A stretch of 64,000 nt of DNA, taken from contig NZ_CP028324.1 of assembly GCF_003028855.1 (NCBI RefSeq), forward strand, positions 5,208,001 through 5,272,000, given 5' to 3'. The notes below the pieces were generated by a model. That model had not been told where the DNA came from. It did not search any database and worked only from the letters and a program-made list of their open reading frames with translations. A program made the translations under genes and the position numbers. This document shows, in pieces, positions 25,850 through 35,206 of this stretch. This DNA comes from Pseudoduganella armeniaca. Its GTDB lineage: Bacteria; Pseudomonadota; Gammaproteobacteria; Burkholderiales; Burkholderiaceae_D. Numbering within the stretch: the stretch's first letter is position 1; each line of letters opens with the position of its first letter.

Positions 25850-25928
25850 TATTCCCGACTCCCCTGCGCAAAAGAATCTGATAAGCTCCGCCCACCGCTC
25901 ATTGACAAATCTGACAGGGGCTTGGCCC

Positions 25929-26264
25929 TCAATCGATGTCCTTTTTTTTCAGGCATGTGCTGACTTCAACAAGCGTTACCCCTAATCGCGTGTATAACTC
26001 CTTAAGCTCCTTACATTCGTATTGTTTAACCGGCTCATCCCAGTTACCATCTTTTATCACCGAAACTTTAAAAGCACCATCCGACGACCATGGATAAAAG
26101 CCAACGTCGACTACTGTACCGTCTTCGAACTGTGCTTGAAACAGATCTTCGCCTAAATTCAACAGTTGCTCGCCAATAGGACACATGGGGTTTAGCTCAT
26201 CGAGACGGTTGTACAGATAGCTCAAGTTTTCAATTCTACCTAGCAATTCCCTTAACTCTGTCAT
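25929..26264 (-). CDS. Probable Rhs immunity protein
   Basis: The 111-residue acidic product (MTELRELLGRIENLSYLYNR, FQAQFEDGTVVDVGFYPWSS, YECKELKELYTRLGVTLVEV) starts 4 bp inside the end of rhs (ATGA overlap). This is the standard place for the cognate immunity gene of a polymorphic toxin. The DNA is AT-rich like the toxin tip and unlike the rhs core. The assignment rests on position, overlap, size and composition, not on a named family. Confidence 0.7.
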   Translation of the reverse strand: MTELRELLGRIENLSYLYNRLDELNPMCPIGEQLLNLGEDLFQAQFEDGTVVDVGFYPWSSDGAFKVSVIKDGNWDEPVKQYECKELKELYTRLGVTLVEVSTCLKKKDID

Positions 26265-29200
26265 CTTCCACCTCGCATACGGTATTCGGCTTCTGTAATT
26301 GGGTGCCCATGTACAACGCCAGCGCTACACTCTATTTTTAGCCAGCGGCTTTCCTTACCCTCACTGGCGCCGATCACGTAGTCATAACTCTTCACTTTGT
26401 AACCTCTGTTTACTGTGCTGCCTCGAGCTGGCGTGCCTGTATCCCAAGCCGCCATTTCTAGGGCTTGAATGTCTACCCCGGGCTTATATTTTGCAGCCCC
26501 GCTCTTTGTTCCTTCAATTATCTCAGACCATGGCCTGTTTTTGTTTGCAACGTGTTTTCCGCCATGAGAGGTCCAACCTGGACACTCGCAAGTACAACCA
26601 TCAGCCGGGGGCGAAGTATTGTTGGTCTGCTGTGAATTTTGGCTCGGTTTCCGTTTTTTATTCAGCCCAAGTGGATCGATCCAACCAGTTGAATTCGGCG
26701 AGTATTGATAGAAATTTTTCCCGCCGGCCATCCGTATCGGATCTTGCGCGAGATAACGCCCCGTATCAGGATCGTAATACCTAAAACGATTGTAAAAAAG
26801 CCCCGTCTCCTCATCCTCATATTGTCCCTGGAATCGGACTGCATTCAGCATCCCGGCATTGCGGGCGGCGTCGCTGATCGCTTTCTTTGCTTCTCCCCAG
26901 GCCTTGTACTGTGCCGACCAAGCAACTTTTCCTTCATGATCGGTTAACTCCTGCGGCGTGCCGAGATGGTCGCACTGGTAAAAAGCGATCTCGTCCTTGC
27001 CAAATGGCTCGGCTTCCTGTTCGTATTCTCCGTTCCACAGCGGATCGAGCGCGATATTGTACTTCCCATAGTTTGCCGCCATCAGCGCTTTCACATCGGT
27101 TGTAGGCGGCAGTTGCAGCGCCTGGCTTCGCATGGCCTGCACCAGCGGTATGAAGCTGCCGCGTTCGTACACATAGTGAACCGTTCGTTCGTCGGAAGAA
27201 TGGCCGTCGTGCACGCTGCTTTCCAGCGCCAGCGTGTCGCCATCCCAGCCGTACATGGTCCGGGTCGCTTGCCGAGCGTCGTGGCTTTCATTACCCGGCT
27301 ATGCTTGGCGATGCGCCGACCCAACGGGTCGTAGACGAAGGTGGTGATGCCGTGCCGCGTGATGGCGCGTGTCATCCGATTGAACGCATCCCACTCGAAC
27401 GTATCACGCAGTCCGTTCCGCATGCGCTCGATGAGGTTGCCGCGATCATCGTAACGGTAGCTGGTGCCGGCATATTCCTTGAGCAGGTTGTCCAGCACCC
27501 TCGGCAGCGGGGCGCGGGTAGCAATGCTTTGTTGCGGCGCGGTGTTCGGCACCTGGATATTGCCAGCCGGGTCGAACGCGAAGATCTCATGGCCCATCGC
27601 GCTGTTTGCGGCCAGCAGCCGTCCGATCGGATCATAGCGGTATTCGATATGCCCGCGCCGCGTGTCGTCGATACTCGTCAGTTGACCAGAGCGGTCGTAG
27701 CGGTAGCGCCGCTGGATTGCCGCTTGCATACCGACCTGCGCATCGGGACGATACTGGTCAGGCTGAAACTCCACGTTCTTCCGGCCCAGCTGCTGCTCGG
27801 TCAGGCGCCCGGCCGGGTCGTACTTCATCGTTTGCAGCAGGCCGTTGGCCTGGATGCGGGCGGTTTCCTGGTACAGCGCGTCGCGCTCGAAGGACACGAC
27901 TTCTTGCCCATCGAGCAGCAGGCCGTGCACGTGGCCGGCACCGTAGGTCAGCCAGTCCACGCGATGGCCGTCGGGCCGGGTCGTGCCGATGCGCTGGTTC
28001 AGCTCGTCATAGCGATGGTGCCAGACCGCCGTGCGCTTGTCCGGATGGAACGGGCCGTGGTAGTGCTGGTGTTCGCGTACCAGGTTGCCGGCAGGGTCGT
28101 AGAACCACTGCAGCCGGGCGTGTTCGTTCTTCACGTCCGCCAGTTGTCCGCTGGCGTAGTAGGCGAAGGTTTCGATTTGCTCGGGCTGGCCGGGCGCGGC
28201 GGCGCGGCGCTGCATGAGCCGGCCCATGGCGTCGAACTCGAGCCGTGTCGTGACGCCTGCCTCGACGGTTTCCGCCAGCACGCCGGTCCCTTCATGGTAG
28301 CGGTAGTCGGTTGTCTTGCCATCGAAACCCTGTTCCTGCAGCAGGCGCCCGACCGGGTCGTACTGGAAGCGGTAGACGCTGCCGTTTTCGTTTTCCAGCG
28401 CGGACAGCCGGCCCAGCGCGTCCCAGCGGTAGCGCAGGCTGTGGCCCAGTGCATCCGTTCGCTGCGCGATCAGGCCGGCGGCGGTGTAGCGGTAGGCGGT
28501 GCGGCGTTGCATCGGGTCGATGTGCGCCAGCAGGCGGCCTTCGGCATCGTGGCGCAGCTGCTCTTCGGTGCCGTCGGGGTGGATGACGGCTTCGAGCTGG
28601 CCTGGGTGATTGCCGGTTTCTTCGCTGAGCGCCAAGGTCAGCGTTTCGGCGCTGACTGGCGTGTAGCGGTAGCGCGTGATGTTGCCGGCGGCGTCGAAGC
28701 TTTTGATGAGGCGCTTGCGCTCGTCGTATTGCCACTGGGTGCTGTGGCCGGAACAGTCCGTGTAGCTGGCGAGCTGGCCGTCCGGGGTGTAGGTGAGCTT
28801 TTTGACGCCGCCCTTGGCATCGGTGACTTCGACGGGGCGCCCGGCCTTGTCGTAGGCGTATTGGGTCTTGTTGCCGAGCGGGTCGATTTCTTCGACCAGG
28901 TGGCCTTGCGCATCGTAGTCGCGCTTCCAGGTGCCGCCTTCGGGATCGAGGATGCCTGTGATGCGGTGGTTGGCGTCGTATTCGAAGTGGACCTGGCTGC
29001 CATCGGCTCGGGTGTGGGTCAGCAGGTTGCCGTGGTCGTCGTAGCGGAAATGTTCGCTGCTGCCGTCGGTGTGGATGTGGCGGATGACGTTTTTCGCGTT
29101 GTCGCGGTAGAACCATTCTTCCAGGCCGTCCGGATAGATGGTGCGGTAGGTGTAGCCGGCGATATCGTAGTAGTAGCGCGTCTCATTGCCCAGTGCGTCG

Positions 29201-31127
29201 GTGACGTAGGTCAGGCGGATGTTCTTGTCCCACTCGAGGCGGGTGTCGTGGCTGCCGTCGTCCGCCCACTCGCGTATTGCCTTGGCGTTCGCGCCGCTGT
29301 CGATGCTGGTGTCGTAGGCCAGGTTCATGCCGCGACCGGTACGGTCGGTGTAGCGCGTGACGAGGTGGCGGTCGTACTGGTAGTGCCAGGCGGCCGCGTT
29401 TTCTTCCTGGGCGTAAATCAGGTCGCCGTGCTCGTTGTAGTCGTAGGCGGACAGTTGGCGCACCAGTTTGCCATCCTTGATTTCCCACAGTGCGATGATG
29501 TGGCCGGTCGCGGCGTCAATCTGGGTGCCGGCATGGGCGACGATGGTGTCGCCTTGCTTGCTGATGATGTCGCTCAGCACGGCTTCGCCAGCGACGATGT
29601 GGTCGTAGCGCAGGCCCAGGGCGGCGCCGTCCTTGGCGTGGATGGAGATCAGGCGGAAGTGCTGCTTGCCCATCTCGGTCACTTTGGCGCGCACCGTGTC
29701 GGTCAGCTCATAGGTTTCGCGCCAGGGACTCGGTGCGCCCTCTGGCAGCGGCTTGCCGAAGTCGAGCGTCAACAGGGTGATGCTCAGGCGAGTCAGCGTG
29801 ATCTGCTCGACCGGATCGTGATGCTTCTCGCCGACCGCCAGCCATGGGTAGCGGTGGCTGCGGCCATCGGCGGCGTGGTAGAGCAGGCCGGTCGGCTTGC
29901 CCTGGCCGACGACGTCGATGCGTGTGCTGTACGGCGTGAGCCAGCGTGCGCCGAGATTGCCGCGATCGTAGGCGACCAGCTGGCTGCGGTAGGTGCGGCT
30001 CCATTCGATCGGGAGCGGGGCATCCAGCACGAAGTCGGTATGCGTGAACGTTTCGGCGCCGGTGGCGAAGCTGATCGAGTGCGCGGTGGCGGCCTTGGCC
30101 GGGCACAGCTTGCAGTTGTTGGCGTCGCCCATGGCCGGGCTTTGATGGCTGCTGGCGCCCAGCTCGTGGCCGGGGTTGTCCTTCTTGTGCTGCGCGCCTT
30201 TTGCGGCCGACACCAGGATTGCATAGTCTCTCTTGTGCTTGACGACGGCGTCGCGCAGGCGCAGCAAGATCCACTTGATGCTCATCTGCGCCTTCTCGTC
30301 GGCCAGGGCGGCCAGCTTGCCGCGGAACGCCGGCTTAAAGTCGGTCAGGTGCGTGATGATGGCCGTGACGCCAGCTACAGCACTTTCCGGCAGCTGGCGC
30401 GCCGCCGTGGCGGCGGCGTAATTTGCGGCCCGCTTATACTGCCGGTCGATGGCGCCCAGCATGCGACGCCAGCTGCTTTGCACCTTCGGGTCGTGCAGCT
30501 TGTGTTTCACCTCAGCCGGGGAGGCGATCTCGAACAGCGGTTCCTTGCCGATGCAGCGCTTGAGGATCTTGACCAGGTCGTCGACGATGCCGTCGGCGAC
30601 CTTGGCGCAATCGTCCAGGATGCCGGACAGCCTGCTCATCGCCCCATCGACGAAGGTCTCCAGCTCGCCGGCCAGCCGGGCATTGAGGTGTACGACCAGC
30701 ACTTCGACCAACGCGGCGCCGATATCCTTGACGCCCATGGCCAGCTTTTGCCGCGCCAGATGCAGGGTAGGACGCAGGCACATGCGCGCCGCGCTCGACG
30801 CGGGCAGTGGCACCACGCCGATCAGGTTGATGCCCAGGCTGACCAGGCCAGGAAATCGACTTTTTCTTTCCCTTTGTCGATGTATGTCTGGATGATGCCG
30901 ACCACATCCATGATCGCGTCGATCAGCGCCATGATGTTGCCTATCACGGGCAGGCTGCCCGCCACCGTGCTGAGGCGCTCGAGCGTGACGTAATCGTGGC
31001 TGATCTTGCGCAACCATTTGTCGAAGGCGGCGGCGGCCGCGCCGACGTCTTGCTGGTCGATCGTATTCAGTGGGGCGACGGCGACTTCCGGCGCGCGTCC
31101 GGTGGGCTTCGGCGTGGGTTCGGTCAT
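26261..31127 (-). pseudogene. Rhs/YD-repeat polymorphic toxin, interrupted by two one-base frameshifts
   Basis: Three overlapping frames together make one Rhs protein. The first (from MTEPTPKPTGRA, start 31127) has hydrophobic helices (LPVIGNIMALIDAIMDVVGI) and ends near 30845. The second carries the YD-repeat shell (many xxxRYDxxGxL units). The third begins near 27256 with MYGWDGDTLALE, and includes the hallmark GWIDPLGL and a ~130-residue variable tip ending HGHPITEAEYRMRGG. Restoring one base at each junction (GCCTGG/TCAGCC and GGCAAGCGA/CCCGGACC) gives exactly 1,622 codons plus stop. The tip is AT-rich. No PAAR, VgrG or transposase is visible. As read, the toxin would not be made. Confidence 0.9.
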
Positions 31128-31455
31128 GGAACTGTTATACAGTGATATTTTCACATTCGCGATGCCGCAACCGCGTTGGCACCTGCAACCAGCATGCGGC
31201 TACCAGAGTGGTCGATGTGGATATCGAGCAGAGACCATCGAGCCGGAAAACTTAACATTTTAACATGCCCGCATTAGCGCGTTGCTTAACATTCAGCGCG
31301 GTTTGCGACGCAATCCCTGAACTGACGACCGGTGATTGCAACCAGTCTGGCATGTATGCTAGGTCGTTCGCTGAACTGGGAAGAAGAACCTACCGTCCGA
31401 TTGGTCGATGTCAAATCGAACGTGGTCCCATCAACACAACGCCTGCCGCAAAAAT
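31128..31455. other. Non-coding left over between rhs start and the right repeat
   Basis: This ~330-bp stretch holds the rhs upstream region and then sequence with two short direct AACATTTTAACA/TTAACATTC-like motifs around 31254-31290. Short ORFs here have no coding look. I see no integrase, tRNA or terminator. Confidence 0.5.
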
Positions 31456-31508
31456 CGTCACGCGGCCGATCAGGAATCAAGAAGCAATGCCGGACAAGCC
31501 CGGCTAAG
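31456..31508 (+). repeat. 53-bp direct repeat, right copy (truncated araC tail)
   Basis: This matches 25391-25443 at 52 of 53 positions and still encodes VTRPIRNQEAMPDKPG plus stop, the AraC tail, but is attached to unrelated upstream DNA. The VOC start codon is 31 bp downstream, the spacing expected for an original araC-VOC operon. Confidence 0.9.
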
Positions 31509-31539
31509 CTGGCATCTCCACCTCACAAGGAGACACACC

Positions 31540-31950
31540 ATGAACCTGACCATCCACTCGACGTTCATCAACCACCTCGACCCGGAAGCGTCGCTGGCGT
31601 TCTACAAGGACAAGCTGGGCTTTGAAGTGCGCAAGGACGTGGCCTATGGCGGCCTGCGCTGGATCACGGTCGGCCCTGCCGGCCAGCCGGAGACCTCGAT
31701 CGTGCTGGCGCCGCCGGGCGTGGGTCCGGGCGTGACGGACGAGGAACGCCGCGTCATCACGGAGATGATGGCGAAGGGCACCTACGGCATGCTGCTGCTC
31801 GCAACCAAGAACCTGGACGAGGCGTTCGACCGGCTGCAAGGGCGCGACGTGGAGATCGTGCAGGAGCCGACCATGCAGCCGTATGGCGTGCGCGACTTCG
31901 CGGTGCGTGATCCAGCGGGGAATATGGTGCGGATTCAGCAGGCGGCTTGA
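31540..31950 (+). CDS. VOC-superfamily (glyoxalase-fold) protein
   Basis: The 136-residue product is a single vicinal-oxygen-chelate unit pair: MNLTIHSTFINHLDPEASLA, FYKDKLGFEVRKDV and YGVRDFAVRDPAGNMVRIQQ. AAGGAG precedes the ATG. Such proteins are often metal-dependent lyases or dioxygenases or antibiotic-binding proteins; the substrate is unknown. It was probably cotranscribed with the AraC gene before the island came between them. A palindromic element follows its stop by 27 bp. Confidence 0.88.
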   Translation: MNLTIHSTFINHLDPEASLAFYKDKLGFEVRKDVAYGGLRWITVGPAGQPETSIVLAPPGVGPGVTDEERRVITEMMAKGTYGMLLLATKNLDEAFDRLQGRDVEIVQEPTMQPYGVRDFAVRDPAGNMVRIQQAA

Positions 31951-31977
31951 GCGGCGGCGCTGGTCGAAGCAACCCAT

Positions 31978-32031
31978 GGTGACAGGCACCTTTCTGCGCG
32001 CCGGGAGGCGCGAAGAAAGGTGCCTGTCACC
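31978..32031. repeat. 54-bp hairpin element, same arms as at 7758
   Basis: The arms GGTGACAGGCACC and GGTGCCTGTCACC are identical to those at 7758-7811 and again 28 bases apart, but the centre (TTTCTGCGCGCC, GGGAGGCGCGAAGAAA) is different and pairs with itself imperfectly. Both copies are also preceded by AGCAACCCAT. It lies between the convergent VOC and motD genes. Confidence 0.9.
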
Positions 32032-32074
32032 GGTGTTTCAACGCCTGTGGCAAGTCCAGGTGGTAACGCGCCGC

Positions 32075-32884
32075 TTACTTCACCGGAGCTACCACCGGCG
32101 CGGGAGGCGCCTCGGCGCCCTCACCCTTCGTCGGAATCTCCGTCTCGGGGTCCGGCACGCCAGACAGGATCGTGACGGCCACGCGCCGGTTGCGCGCCCG
32201 GCCGATCGGGTCGTTGTTGTCCGCCACTGGATGGTTGGACGCATGCCCGACGGCTGTCAGCCGTTCCGGCGCCACGCCCGATTCGATGAACAGCCGCACC
32301 ACCGTGGCGGCGCGGATCGCCGACAGTTCCCAGTTCGACGAATAGATATTGCGGATCGGCTGGTTGTCGGTATGGCCTTCCACCTGCACCGAGTGCGGGT
32401 CGTCCTTCAAGAGGATCGCGACAGCCTGCAGCGCTTCGCGCGACTCTTCCGTCAGCTTGGCCTCGCCCGGGTCGAACAACACGGAAGCGTTGATCTCGAC
32501 GGAGACGCCGCGGCTGTCCTGCGTCACCCGTACTTTACCTTCCTTGACCAGCGGCGCCATCGTCGCCAAAAGGTCCTGCGCCAGCTTGGTCATGCGCACT
32601 TTTTCCTGCGCGATCATCACGCGTCGGCGCACCGCCTGCGGCGTGGCCTGCGGCGTCGTCTGCACTTCCGTGTTCTGCGTCAGGGCCGCGCCGGCGCCGC
32701 CGAAGGCGTCGCCCAGCGCATCCGAAAACACCTTGTACTTGCCCGTGTTGACCACCGAGATGGCGTACATGACCACGAAGAACGCGAACAGCAGGGTGAT
32801 GAAGTCGGCGTACGAGATCAGCCAGCGCTCGTGGTTCTCCGGCTCTTCATCGTAGGGGCGACGGGCGCGGCGGTACTGGGTCAT
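32075..32884 (-). CDS. motD: Flagellar motor stator protein MotD (MotB paralogue)
   Basis: The MotD-type stator subunit anchors the motor to peptidoglycan. The 269-residue product has the MotB-like membrane helix with the proton-carrying Asp (HERWLISYADFITLLFAFFV, Asp27) and a C-terminal OmpA-like domain (VQVEGHTDNQPIRNIYSSNW, NRRVAVTIL). A Pro/Ala-rich tail follows. Pairing with the next gene and linkage to fliA identify it as the MotCD type rather than MotAB. Confidence 0.92.
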   Translation of the reverse strand: MTQYRRARRPYDEEPENHERWLISYADFITLLFAFFVVMYAISVVNTGKYKVFSDALGDAFGGAGAALTQNTEVQTTPQATPQAVRRRVMIAQEKVRMTKLAQDLLATMAPLVKEGKVRVTQDSRGVSVEINASVLFDPGEAKLTEESREALQAVAILLKDDPHSVQVEGHTDNQPIRNIYSSNWELSAIRAATVVRLFIESGVAPERLTAVGHASNHPVADNNDPIGRARNRRVAVTILSGVPDPETEIPTKGEGAEAPPAPVVAPVK

Positions 32885-32902
32885 CGGTGCGGGCTCATGA
32901 CG

Positions 32903-33649
32903 TCAATGATCGCGCATCAAGGTGGCGATGCGCTCGTCCATGATGCGGCTGAAGTCGCCCGTGGCCAGGTCGTGGAACACGGCGGCGGCGATTTCCTGCT
33001 GGTGCACCTGGGCCGTGACGATGTTCTTCAGCTTGTTGGCGATCGGGTAGAAGAACAGGTTGGCCAGGCCGACACCGTAAATCGTGGAAACGAACGCCAC
33101 CGCGATACCCGGTCCCAGCTTGGCCGGATCGGACAGGTTTTCCATCACGTGGATCAGGCCCAGCACGGCGCCCAGGATGCCGATCGTCGGCGAATAGCCG
33201 GCGGCCGATTCCCACACGCGCACGGCCTGGCGCTCGGCCGTCTCGAAGGCGGTGATTTCCGTGTCCAGCAACTGGCGCAGCTTGTCGGGCTGGATGCCGT
33301 CGATGATCATGCGCAGGCCCTTGGCCATGAACGGATCGGTGGCGGCCGCCATGTGGCGCTCCAGGGCCAAGGGACCTGCGCGGCGCACGGTCTGGTTCCA
33401 CTGCTGGATGTCTTTTTTCAGTTCGGCGCGGCCGTCTGCCGGCGGGCGGATGACCCAGCGCAGCATGATGATGCCGCGGCGCAGCGTGGCAGGCCGGGTT
33501 TGCAGCAGCACGGCGCCGAAGGTGCCGATGACCACGATGGCAAACGCGGCCGGCTGGACCAGGGAAGAGAGCTTGCCGCCTTCCAGCGATTGCCCGACGA
33601 CGAGACCGGCCAGCGCCAGCAGTATGCCGGCTACGCTGGACCAGTCCAT
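32903..33649 (-). CDS. motC: Flagellar motor stator protein MotC (MotA paralogue)
   Basis: This is the ion-channel stator subunit of the MotCD pair. The 248-residue product shows four membrane segments (SSVAGILLALAGLVVGQSLE, AFAIVVIGTFGAVLLQT, YSPTIGILGAVLGLIHVMEN, GPGIAVAFVSTIYGVGLANL). It includes the MotA-family cytoplasmic loop (KGLRMIIDGIQPDKLRQLLD). Its start overlaps the end of fliA by 19 bp. Confidence 0.94.
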   Translation of the reverse strand: MDWSSVAGILLALAGLVVGQSLEGGKLSSLVQPAAFAIVVIGTFGAVLLQTRPATLRRGIIMLRWVIRPPADGRAELKKDIQQWNQTVRRAGPLALERHMAAATDPFMAKGLRMIIDGIQPDKLRQLLDTEITAFETAERQAVRVWESAAGYSPTIGILGAVLGLIHVMENLSDPAKLGPGIAVAFVSTIYGVGLANLFFYPIANKLKNIVTAQVHQQEIAAAVFHDLATGDFSRIMDERIATLMRDH

Positions 33650-34362
33650 GCCTGCTCCCGGAGAGTGGCGCGCAAGCGCGCGACGGCCTGCGTATGCAAT
33701 TGCGATACGCGCGATTCGGAGACGCCCATGACGGCGCCGATTTCTTTCAGGTTCAACTCTTCCTCGTAATACAGGCCCATCAGTAATTTCTCGCGGGGCG
33801 GCAACGCGTCGATCGCGTCGATGACGGCCTGGCGGAAGTCGGTGTCCATCAGCGCGCGCAGCGGGTCGGCATCCTCGTCGTGCGCGTAGCGGTCCAGGAA
33901 GCTGTCGTTGCCGTCGTCGTCCTTGAAGTCCTCGTAATAGACGAGCTGGTGGCCGCCGCCTTCGGACAACATCTCCTGGTAGTCGGACAGCGACAGTTTC
34001 AAGGACTTGGCAACCTCGGACTCGCTGGGCGGCCGCCCCAGCTTCTGCTGCAGCGTGGCCATGGCGTTCTCGATCTTGCGCATGTCCTGGCGCATCGTGC
34101 GCGGCATCCAGTCGCTGCTGCGCAGCTCGTCCAGCATGGCGCCGCGGATGCGCATCACCGCATAGGTCTCGAACTGCGCGCCGTGCGTTTCCTCGTAGCG
34201 GCTGATCGCGTCGAGCAGGCCGATCATGCCTGCCTGTACCAGGTCATCGACTTCCACGCTGGGCGGCAATTTTGCCTTCATGTGGTGGGCAAGGCGCTTG
34301 ACGAGCGGCATGTGCTCCGTCAGCAGCGAATCCTTGTTCACCTTCCCTTTGACCGTGTACAT
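33631..34362 (-). CDS. fliA: RNA polymerase sigma-28 factor FliA
   Basis: FliA directs transcription of late flagellar genes. The 243-residue product shows region 2 (LVKRLAHHMKAKLPPSVEVD, DLVQAGMIGLLDAISRYE, RIRGAMLDELRSSDWMPRTM), region 3 and region 4 (LPPREKLLMGLYYEEELNLK, EIGAVMGVSESRVSQLHTQA). Its antagonist FlgM is encoded at 19827 and its target promoters at 11113 and 19752. It lies between flhG and motC in one operon. Confidence 0.97.
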   Translation of the reverse strand: MYTVKGKVNKDSLLTEHMPLVKRLAHHMKAKLPPSVEVDDLVQAGMIGLLDAISRYEETHGAQFETYAVMRIRGAMLDELRSSDWMPRTMRQDMRKIENAMATLQQKLGRPPSESEVAKSLKLSLSDYQEMLSEGGGHQLVYYEDFKDDDGNDSFLDRYAHDEDADPLRALMDTDFRQAVIDAIDALPPREKLLMGLYYEEELNLKEIGAVMGVSESRVSQLHTQAVARLRATLREQAWTGPA

Positions 34363-34390
34363 AAATAGTTCTATTTGTTATAGGCGCAAA

Positions 34391-35206
34391 TCAGTTGCCG
34401 CTCCCCGCGAATCCGGTTGGCGCACTACCCAAGGCGAAACGCCCGGCCATCTGGCGAAACGCCACCGAAGCACCCGCCAGCGGGAACGCATCCACCACGG
34501 CGCGGCCCAGCCGCGCGGCGCGGTGCAGGTACTCGTCGGCCGGCACGGAACCCATCGACACCAGATTGACCGCCAGGTAACGGCTTGCCGCCTGCGCCAT
34601 ATTATCGTAAACCACCCGTGCCTCAGCTTCGGACGCGCCCGTGACGACGATGCCGAACGGGCGACGGCCCAGTTCATGGTTGAGGCGCTTGATCATCATG
34701 TAGGCGTTCTTGATCGACGTGGCGCTGTTCGACACCTGCACCACGATCTCCGAGCTGGCCATCACCGGCACCGGGAACGCTTCGCCGTCGAACTCGCCGT
34801 CGACCAGCACGATGCCGGCCTGGGCCGCCATCACGTCGAAAGCCTTGGCCAGGCGGCGGCTTTCCTGCGGGCCGTTGCGCGTTTCGCCGCGCGTCATGGA
34901 GACCACGTTGAAGCCCTGCGGCACCTGGTGCACCACCTGGTTCAGGCCGCACTCCTGGCGCGCCACGTTGAGCAGGCTGGCGCCGTTGTCCACGCCCAGG
35001 CGCGAGGCGACACCGTGCGCGCTGGCGCAGGCATCGACCAGCAGCACGTCGTTGCCGGCGCGGGCCAGCGAGGCGCCCAGGTTGACGAGCATGGCGCCCT
35101 TGTCGTCCTGCGGCGTGGCCGACAGGAACGTGACGATACGGGGCCGCGGCGGGCCCGCCAGCATCCGGCGCAGGCCCTCCGCCTGGTCGAAATTGAAATT
35201 AGCCAA
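34391..35206 (-). CDS. flhG: FlhG/FleN-like ParA-family flagellar number regulator with a degraded P-loop
   Basis: FlhG limits flagellar number by acting on FlhF. The 271-residue product starts at a TTG giving MANFNFDQAEGLRRM, with GAGGTG 5 bp upstream; an ATG seven codons earlier is an alternative. The MinD/ParA fold is visible (DDKGAMLVNLGASLARAGND then VLLVDACASAHGVASRLGVD). The deviant Walker A (KGGxGKT) is replaced by TPQDDKGAML, which lacks the GKT, so ATP binding is doubtful. It overlaps flhF by 8 bp. Confidence 0.88.
   Translation of the reverse strand: MANFNFDQAEGLRRMLAGPPRPRIVTFLSATPQDDKGAMLVNLGASLARAGNDVLLVDACASAHGVASRLGVDNGASLLNVARQECGLNQVVHQVPQGFNVVSMTRGETRNGPQESRRLAKAFDVMAAQAGIVLVDGEFDGEAFPVPVMASSEIVVQVSNSATSIKNAYMMIKRLNHELGRRPFGIVVTGASEAEARVVYDNMAQAASRYLAVNLVSMGSVPADEYLHRAARLGRAVVDAFPLAGASVAFRQMAGRFALGSAPTGFAGSGN

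Noticed and set aside
27301..30993. 1,230-residue + strand ORF opposite rhs
   Set aside because: It is the mirror of the YD-repeat core in a GC-rich frame; it has no domain and an Arg/Val/Ala/Gly-only composition.
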